Assembly (NCBI GenBank): GCA_020431945.1
Contig: JAGQHH010000315.1
Span: 1-18,297, forward strand
From: Cyanobacteria bacterium HKST-UBA02
GTDB lineage: Bacteria; Cyanobacteriota; Vampirovibrionia; Obscuribacterales; Obscuribacteraceae
Length of the DNA: 18,297 nt
Direction of reading: 5' to 3'
Below are positions 14,464 through 18,297 of the stretch, piece by piece. The notes below the pieces were generated by a model, which was not told where the DNA came from, ran no database searches, and worked only from the letters and a program-made list of their open reading frames with translations. Each line of letters opens with the position of its first letter. Positions within the stretch are counted from its first letter, which is position 1. The position numbers and the translations under genes were made by a program.

Positions 14464-15522
14464 ATGGCTAATCTGAAACTCGAAATGCTCAAGATGACAG
14501 GACAGGTATCGAAGGTACTTCTGATGCCGGAGCTGTTTGGCGGCGACGATAAGAACAAGCTGAACGTCATCTGGCTGTACAAGTCCGCAGCGAAGCAGAA
14601 AGACGAGTTCGACCGGCAATTGCAGGCGCTGATTCAGGAATCCGGCATAGAGTGGTCCTACAGGGCGGAGCCGGAATACGGGGACGACAGCGAAATGCCC
14701 GAATGCCTGAAGTTACAGGCTATATCAAGAAACGGTCAAAAATTGACCCAGACAATTGCTAACAGCAGTTCGGCAGGCGCTGTTACCGTCGCAGAATTCA
14801 GCGAAGGCCACGAAAGCGAGGCGCTTTTCTTGCCCAGCCCCAAGTTTGTCGATCTATACCACCAGCACATCGCCGCCTCTTTCGACAAGCATGTGCAGCT
14901 CGAGGAGCTGCTTGGCGATGATTGGTCCTGGAACCTGGACATGAGCACCGCTCTTCTGACGCTGACCATCAAGGGAGATACCTTAGATATTCCCTTTCAG
15001 GTTCTGGGCTCCGAGTCTCATGTCTCGGGAACCTGGCTCTGGTCCTGGGCTAACCAGGCAAGCAACCTTCCCGAGAAGGTTCTCGATGCTGCCTTGAAGT
15101 TGAGAGCGCAGGGAGAGGACCAGGAGATTCCTGAGCTGACGGAGGCTAGCTTGCCCCTCGAGGCAGTAAGCGGGCACATGCTCTCCCTGGTTGCCAGGGG
15201 AATCTGCGGTGCGGATGCCTTCTTCTGCGGACCTTACGAGAACGGCGGGGTCTTCCTGCTACTGACAGATTTCCCTCAGCTTCCCGTACCCGAGAACCCG
15301 GCTGTCAGAATGACCTCAATCTTCCCTTTGCTCGTCTCCAATGTGCCGGTCGACAACCACAGAGCCGCTTTCGAGGGCTATGCGAAGTACTATGGATTCG
15401 TCACCGAGCAAGATCAGAGCGAAGTGGTGGCAAGACATGAAAAATTCGGAGAGCTTGTCGCCGAGTTCGATGAGATGAACCGCATGACCAGCCTGGATGC
15501 CAGGCTGCAGCCGACAGGGTGA
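14464..15522 (+). CDS. DUF6882 family protein
   Basis: A 352-residue soluble protein. The family signature is readable in the middle: DDWSWNLDMSTALLTL (152-167), IPFQVLGSES (176-185), and the Trp-rich WLWSWANQASNLP (191-203). It is followed by a helical part with GADAFFCGPYENGGVFLLLT (249-268). These are the hallmarks I associate with DUF6882, whose biochemical role is unknown. Residues 1-~95 are an additional charged N-terminal segment of unassigned fold. I start at ATG 14464, which gives a natural MANLKLEM beginning and has GAAGG 10-15 bases upstream. A longer reading back to 14182 would lie antisense to the NERD-helicase gene. No signal peptide is seen. It stands divergent to the helicase gene, and any shared regulation is speculative. 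Confidence 0.8.
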   Translation: MANLKLEMLKMTGQVSKVLLMPELFGGDDKNKLNVIWLYKSAAKQKDEFDRQLQALIQESGIEWSYRAEPEYGDDSEMPECLKLQAISRNGQKLTQTIANSSSAGAVTVAEFSEGHESEALFLPSPKFVDLYHQHIAASFDKHVQLEELLGDDWSWNLDMSTALLTLTIKGDTLDIPFQVLGSESHVSGTWLWSWANQASNLPEKVLDAALKLRAQGEDQEIPELTEASLPLEAVSGHMLSLVARGICGADAFFCGPYENGGVFLLLTDFPQLPVPENPAVRMTSIFPLLVSNVPVDNHRAAFEGYAKYYGFVTEQDQSEVVARHEKFGELVAEFDEMNRMTSLDARLQPTG

Positions 15523-15568
15523 GATGCAGGCTCTGGGATGTTTGATGCCGGTCGATGCAATGGACTGT

Positions 15569-15742
15569 CTAAAGACTGATTCTTTCGAAAGTCGACACCC
15601 AGTGATTGATCCGCCTCAGCTCGGGCGGGTACCATTCGCCTTCCTGATAGTAGAGGCATCTGGCTTCACTGATACCTTCGTTGTAGCGCAACTCGAGGGA
15701 CCAGCGTCCTGATGAGTCGACGCCATAGCTACGGCTCGCTCC
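15569..15742 (-). pseudogene. Orphaned 3' segment of the membrane protein gene
   Basis: Directly after the TAG at 15743-15745 and in the same frame, 57 sense codons run to a TAG at 15569-15571. They include YGVDSSGRWSLELRYNEG and YYQEGEWYPPELRR, the kind of beta-strand ending that normally follows a LVPxYIxxLP tail. A single C-to-T change (CAG to TAG) would explain the break. A recent nonsense mutation, a sequencing error or read-through are the alternatives; I cannot separate them from sequence alone. Confidence 0.65.
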
Positions 15743-16339
15743 CTAGAGAATTCGTTGCTGTTCGGGAAGTCTGGATATATAGGTTGGCACCAGATCTTCG
15801 AGGGCGTCAGGTGCTTTACCTCTGTCGACCTTGTAATGCTTGATCGCGGACACCAGGGGCTCATAGTCTCTAGTTACTCTCTCGATTCCGGCAATTTTCA
15901 GCTCTTCACCAAGGTTGAAAGCTCGAACCAGTGCCAGGATGGCGATGAGACCGATACCGAATACCAGCACGCACGTTTTTCGGCAATGATAGCCAGATAT
16001 CCATATGAGAGCCGAAACAAGACACATTCCCACTGGGAGGATGATCGTTCCCAGAAGCGGTAGATCGATTACAGCAAGGACGCAGTCTCTGTAACGACCG
16101 GGAGCGTACAGGAGATACTTACCGGTCAGCCAGATATCGCTCGCTAGAGCCATAAAAGCAATCACATGGCTGAGAAGCGGAAATCTCAGAAGCTTGTAGG
16201 CTAAGGAAACGGTGAGCACCGAACCCAGGAGCCAGGCGATATATTGCCAGACCGGATCGCGCCAGCAGAGTCCCAGAGCCACGAAAGTCGCAACCAAGAG
16301 ACCGTTTATCAGAAAGGACTTTAACAGCGGTCTTCTCAT
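15743..16339 (-). CDS. Polytopic membrane protein, truncated by an in-frame amber codon
   Basis: A 198-residue product up to the first stop. It has about five membrane helices (roughly 7-25, 30-50, 54-77, 87-113 and 120-141). A soluble tail follows with RDYEPLVSAIKHYKVDRGKAPDALEDLVPTYISRLPE (157-193), cut here for description. This pattern of AIxxYxxxxGxxPxxLexLvPxYIxxLP is common in C-terminal tails linked to secretion-type pseudopilin-like domains. The frame remains open for 57 codons past the TAG at 15743-15745 and the continuation is protein-like, so the gene probably once ended at 15569. AGGA (minus strand, 16348-16345) supports the ATG at 16339. It is divergent from the HTH gene at 16511. 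Function is unknown. Confidence 0.7.
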   Translation of the reverse strand: MRRPLLKSFLINGLLVATFVALGLCWRDPVWQYIAWLLGSVLTVSLAYKLLRFPLLSHVIAFMALASDIWLTGKYLLYAPGRYRDCVLAVIDLPLLGTIILPVGMCLVSALIWISGYHCRKTCVLVFGIGLIAILALVRAFNLGEELKIAGIERVTRDYEPLVSAIKHYKVDRGKAPDALEDLVPTYISRLPEQQRIL

Positions 16340-16418
16340 TGATTTCCTGCTGAAACAGTCGGTGCTTCCCGCTTCTATGTCTCAGGATTCTACGGATGGT
16401 CTCTTGGTTGGCAACCCA

Positions 16419-16442
16419 GCCAACAGTTCATTAACTGTTGGC
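16419..16442. promoter_or_regulatory. Perfect 10-bp inverted repeat, candidate operator
   Basis: GCCAACAGTT (16419-16428) and AACTGTTGGC (16433-16442) are exact reverse complements separated by CATT. The site lies between two divergently transcribed genes, so it is not a terminator for either. Its right arm overlaps the -35 hexamer of the promoter at 16438-16467, the classic position for a repressor-binding site. The helix-turn-helix protein encoded just downstream is the first candidate to bind it. Confidence 0.65.
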
Positions 16443-16467
16443 AGAAGCTGTCCAGGTTGGCTATACT
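16438..16467 (+). promoter_or_regulatory. Sigma70-type promoter for the HTH/DUF2283-like pair
   Basis: TTGGCA (16438-16443) and TATACT (16462-16467) each match consensus at five of six positions and are 18 bases apart. Transcription would start near 16474, leaving a leader of about 37 bases before ATG 16511. This is the best-looking promoter in the window. Confidence 0.55.
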
Positions 16468-16510
16468 AGCTGAGTGATTCAGGAACTGAGAGCATTATCG
16501 CTCTACATGA

Positions 16511-17200
16511 ATGCCAGAGGAGTTGACCCCAAGAAGAAAGGCTGAGATCGTACTTGCGATTCTCAGAGACGGTCTCGCAATCGAAGATGTTAGTCGAAGG
16601 CATAGCCTGTCCTCGACCGAGATTGAGAGCTGGATCAACGAAGCAATAGCCGGTTTTGGATCACTCACTTCTGTCTACGAGAAGCTTAGAAAGATCAAGA
16701 CTCGAGTTTCGATGGAAGTTTTTCCAGGGGGCTCGTTAGCATCAATTCGATTCGAGGGTGAAGGAGCCGCTTCGCGCGCGCAATCCGGACTCTGGTGCTC
16801 TGCAGTCGCTTTGCAGGAACCGGCGTCCGGCGAACTTGTCCTCGGCTACTCCCGCGAGCAGGCTCGATTGGTGGAGATTGAAGTGGCCTACGCAAATTTC
16901 TGCTTGCCCGAAAAGTATGTCGAAGCCTCCGCCGAAGGGGCTGTTTTCGAGCTTAATCTTGAGCTCGATTTTAAATTGAAGAAGGCCACAATCTGGCTTG
17001 CTAAGGGGCACATGAAAGGATTTCTTCAATCCGTTTCCTTGCCGGCCCCAGTGCGAGGTGAGCTCTCATGGGTGATCCGAGGAGATGGCGCCCGACTGGC
17101 ACGGATAGATGTGTCAACTGCAGACCTTTGCCTGCCATCACATTATTTCTCTCCTGATTGTCTGCTCGGAGCAGCGCGATATCATGAATATTCCAATTGA
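16511..17200 (+). CDS. Transposase-type HTH fused to two DUF2283-like modules
   Basis: A 229-residue protein. Residues ~6-50 (RRKAEIVLAILRDGLAIEDV, then SRRHSLSSTEIESWINEAI) are a helix-turn-helix of the kind found in IS3/IS911 OrfA transposases and their domesticated relatives. No catalytic transposase part follows. Instead residues ~66-136 and ~145-212 each form a beta-rich module ending in a Y/D-x-E-x-x-[LR]-x-x-I-[ED]-x...CLP strand (LVEIEVAYANFCLP and LARIDVSTADLCLP), which I compare with DUF2283. A TGA overlaps just upstream, so the start cannot be earlier than 16511; no clear ribosome site is present. The next gene encodes a paralogue and overlaps this one by 17 bases. A perfect palindrome over its promoter suggests it regulates itself. 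Function is not established. Confidence 0.75.
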   Translation: MPEELTPRRKAEIVLAILRDGLAIEDVSRRHSLSSTEIESWINEAIAGFGSLTSVYEKLRKIKTRVSMEVFPGGSLASIRFEGEGAASRAQSGLWCSAVALQEPASGELVLGYSREQARLVEIEVAYANFCLPEKYVEASAEGAVFELNLELDFKLKKATIWLAKGHMKGFLQSVSLPAPVRGELSWVIRGDGARLARIDVSTADLCLPSHYFSPDCLLGAARYHEYSN

Positions 17201-17639
17201 GGTCAGAATGAGTCGGGGCGCCCTGATCGCAAGCGTCTATCTAGATGAGGCGAGTGGAACCTTTGAGCGAAAGTGGAACATATGGACGCAGGTGTATCCG
17301 CTTCGCCATCCGGCCATAGGAAAAATCGGATTCAACTTCAGCCGAGAGGACAATCATTTGATTGGCTTTCAACTTTACTATGCACACAGTTGTCTTCCGG
17401 TTCGATATTCTGAATACTCTGAGTATTTCGGCGACAATGAGCCAATCGAGACTCATGCTTTTGTCGATCCCGATTTCTTAGTCTACATACATTTTTCTAA
17501 AGAGCCGACTGGAATGGTACGAAGCCAGTCTATAGACTTTTCATCACCTGCTAAAGGTATGGCTGTTTTGGACATTGATGAAGAGAATCGTCTCTCCGGA
17601 GTCGAATTAATATGGTGCGACCACAGGCTCGAGGGCTAG
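17184..17639 (+). CDS. Paralogue of the upstream protein: two DUF2283-like modules without HTH
   Basis: A 151-residue soluble protein. It aligns along most of its length with residues ~66-212 of the preceding protein. The clearest block is SREDNHLIGFQLYYAHSCLP plus VRY (53-75), with 10 of 23 residues identical to SREQARLVEIEVAYANFCLP plus EKY. Its second module, from DPDFLVYIHFSKEPTG through MAVLDIDEENRLSGVELIW, is closer to the DUF2283 pattern than anything in the first protein. I choose ATG 17184, overlapping the upstream stop by 17 bases, because it starts where the homology starts; the longer reading from 17109 adds unrelated residues. GGAG (17168-17171) is 12 bases upstream, rather far, so translational coupling is likely. 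It may be a partner that competes with or pairs with the HTH protein. Confidence 0.75.
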   Translation: MNIPIEVRMSRGALIASVYLDEASGTFERKWNIWTQVYPLRHPAIGKIGFNFSREDNHLIGFQLYYAHSCLPVRYSEYSEYFGDNEPIETHAFVDPDFLVYIHFSKEPTGMVRSQSIDFSSPAKGMAVLDIDEENRLSGVELIWCDHRLEG

Positions 17640-17665
17640 CATCTCTAAGGGACCTTGTCTGAACA

Positions 17666-17683
17666 CGACTCCCGATGGAGTTG
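17666..17683 (+). terminator. Weak hairpin after the paralogous pair
   Basis: CGACTCC (17666-17672) pairs with GGAGTTG (17677-17683), seven pairs including one G-U, over the loop CGAT. There is no T-run after it, so intrinsic termination is doubtful, but it lies in the right place, 27 bases past the stop. Confidence 0.25.
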
Positions 17684-17737
17684 CTAAGTTGCCTTGTGTG
17701 CTAAGATAGCCTCCCCTGCCGACCTCCTGAGGTTCTC

Positions 17738-17971
17738 ATGTCCGAGCAAATGATCAAAGAAGCGATTCAGAACAAGAAGATGCTCTGTCCGAAGTGCAAA
17801 ATGCCGGTTCAAAAGTACGAAAAGTATGCGGAAACAGTCGATTCAGTCCGTGATGGGTTCAACATTCAGGAGATAAGCTCGCAAGCCAGCCGCGTCACCC
17901 TGCATTGTTGTAACGGCGACTGCGCCTGGAAAGAGCGCACCGAATACTGGGAAAGCTATATCGAGGACTAG
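17738..17971 (+). CDS. Small zinc-ribbon protein
   Basis: A 77-residue cytoplasmic protein. CPKC (C17, C20) and CCNGDC (C57, C58, C62), separated by 36 residues, form a probable zinc ribbon whose two knuckles flank an Asp/Gln/Ser-rich strand pair. The C-terminus is acidic (YWESYIED). GAGG six bases before the ATG is a good ribosome site. No partner domain or family name can be given. It is followed 16 bases later by an ankyrin-repeat gene and may be co-transcribed with it. Confidence 0.72.
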   Translation: MSEQMIKEAIQNKKMLCPKCKMPVQKYEKYAETVDSVRDGFNIQEISSQASRVTLHCCNGDCAWKERTEYWESYIED

Positions 17972-17987
17972 ACCGGTCCGTATTCCA

Positions 17988-18248
17988 ATGGGCACCATGA
18001 AACAGTTCGAGACCGATGAAAAGGGATGGACTTCTCTGTTCTATGCAGCCCAAGATGGTGATATAGAAGAGGTTCGAACAATACTGAAGAGTGTGAGGGG
18101 AACTGGTATATTTCCTCCCAGGCAGGCTCTGATTGAATTGAAGGACACTGAAGGGCTCACAGCTATTGATGTTGCTAAAAGATCTGGACACAAAGAGATC
18201 AGCGACTATTTAGATGGCGAAAGAATCAGGATGGAGTATTTCGAGTAG
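17988..18248 (+). CDS. Small ankyrin-repeat protein
   Basis: An 86-residue protein of about two ankyrin repeats. Residues ~12-34 (GWTSLFYAAQDGDIEEVRTI) match the G-x-T-x-L-x-x-A-x-x-G-x-x-x-x-V pattern. Residues ~54-76 (TEGLTAIDVAKRSGHKEISD) match it again, with a longer insertion between. Such repeats bind other proteins and have no catalytic role. Two ATG codons (17988 and 17997) are possible and neither has a clear ribosome site; the second starts MKQFETDEKGW. It starts 16 bases after the zinc-ribbon stop, so coupling is plausible. Two repeats alone are usually too few to fold stably, so it may pair with another protein. Confidence 0.8.
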   Translation: MGTMKQFETDEKGWTSLFYAAQDGDIEEVRTILKSVRGTGIFPPRQALIELKDTEGLTAIDVAKRSGHKEISDYLDGERIRMEYFE

Positions 18249-18297
18249 GTCATCAGCCGCGTTTCGAGATATCCTATCGGGTAAGGGGGCATGCGTC

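Noticed and set aside
16525..16660. Insertion sequence remnant suggested by the transposase-type helix-turn-helix.
   Set aside because: No DDE catalytic region, no terminal inverted repeats and no target duplication are visible around it. The module is fused in frame to unrelated domains, which fits domestication rather than a live element.

Overview
The window looks like ordinary chromosome from a Gram-negative-type bacterium with moderately GC-rich DNA (judged by eye, not computed), rich in multidomain regulatory proteins. It carries a membrane Ser/Thr kinase fused to leucine-rich and TPR-like repeats, a secreted TPR-caspase protein, proteins with long disordered stretches, and few classical operons. 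My best taxonomic guess is the non-photosynthetic cyanobacterial lineage Vampirovibrionia/Melainabacteria, near Candidatus Obscuribacter. It rests mainly on the kinase, whose N-terminal Cys-rich GS-x-TQ segment I associate with that group. This is inference and no phylogenetic marker is present. I saw no rRNA, tRNA, CRISPR array, integrase or complete insertion sequence.

Layout. 1-1903: a TetR-family regulator with an operator-like palindrome upstream, then a methyltransferase resembling histamine N-methyltransferase and a tiny eight-cysteine zinc-binding protein, all on +. 2002-2832: an exported protein with an Arg-Asp-rich repeat tract and a coiled coil. 2835-4043 (-): an alpha/beta-hydrolase-like protein. 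4044-4248: a divergent promoter region with nested inverted repeats. 4249-6342: the exported TPR-caspase protein, whose stop codon shares a CTAG with the convergent gene 6339-6899 (-), a membrane-anchored repeat protein. 7183-8938: a Gly/Tyr-rich exported peptide and two unknown proteins. 9048-11861: the kinase.

11869-14321 (-): a NERD-domain superfamily 1 helicase followed by an STM3941-like two-TM membrane protein, probably one operon and conceivably a defence module. 14464-15522: a DUF6882 protein. 15569-16339 (-): a polytopic membrane protein split by an in-frame amber codon, with 57 sensible residues after the stop. 16419-17639: a perfect palindrome overlapping a good promoter drives two overlapping paralogous genes. 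The first is a transposase-type helix-turn-helix fused to two DUF2283-like modules; the second has the same two modules without the helix-turn-helix. The window ends with a zinc-ribbon protein and an ankyrin-repeat protein.

The least described pieces are the self-controlled-looking HTH/DUF2283-like pair, the amber-split membrane protein, the HNMT-like/zinc-finger pair, and the kinase with a duplicated Cys motif and a Gln in place of the catalytic-loop Lys. No single set of genes forms an obvious pathway across the whole window.
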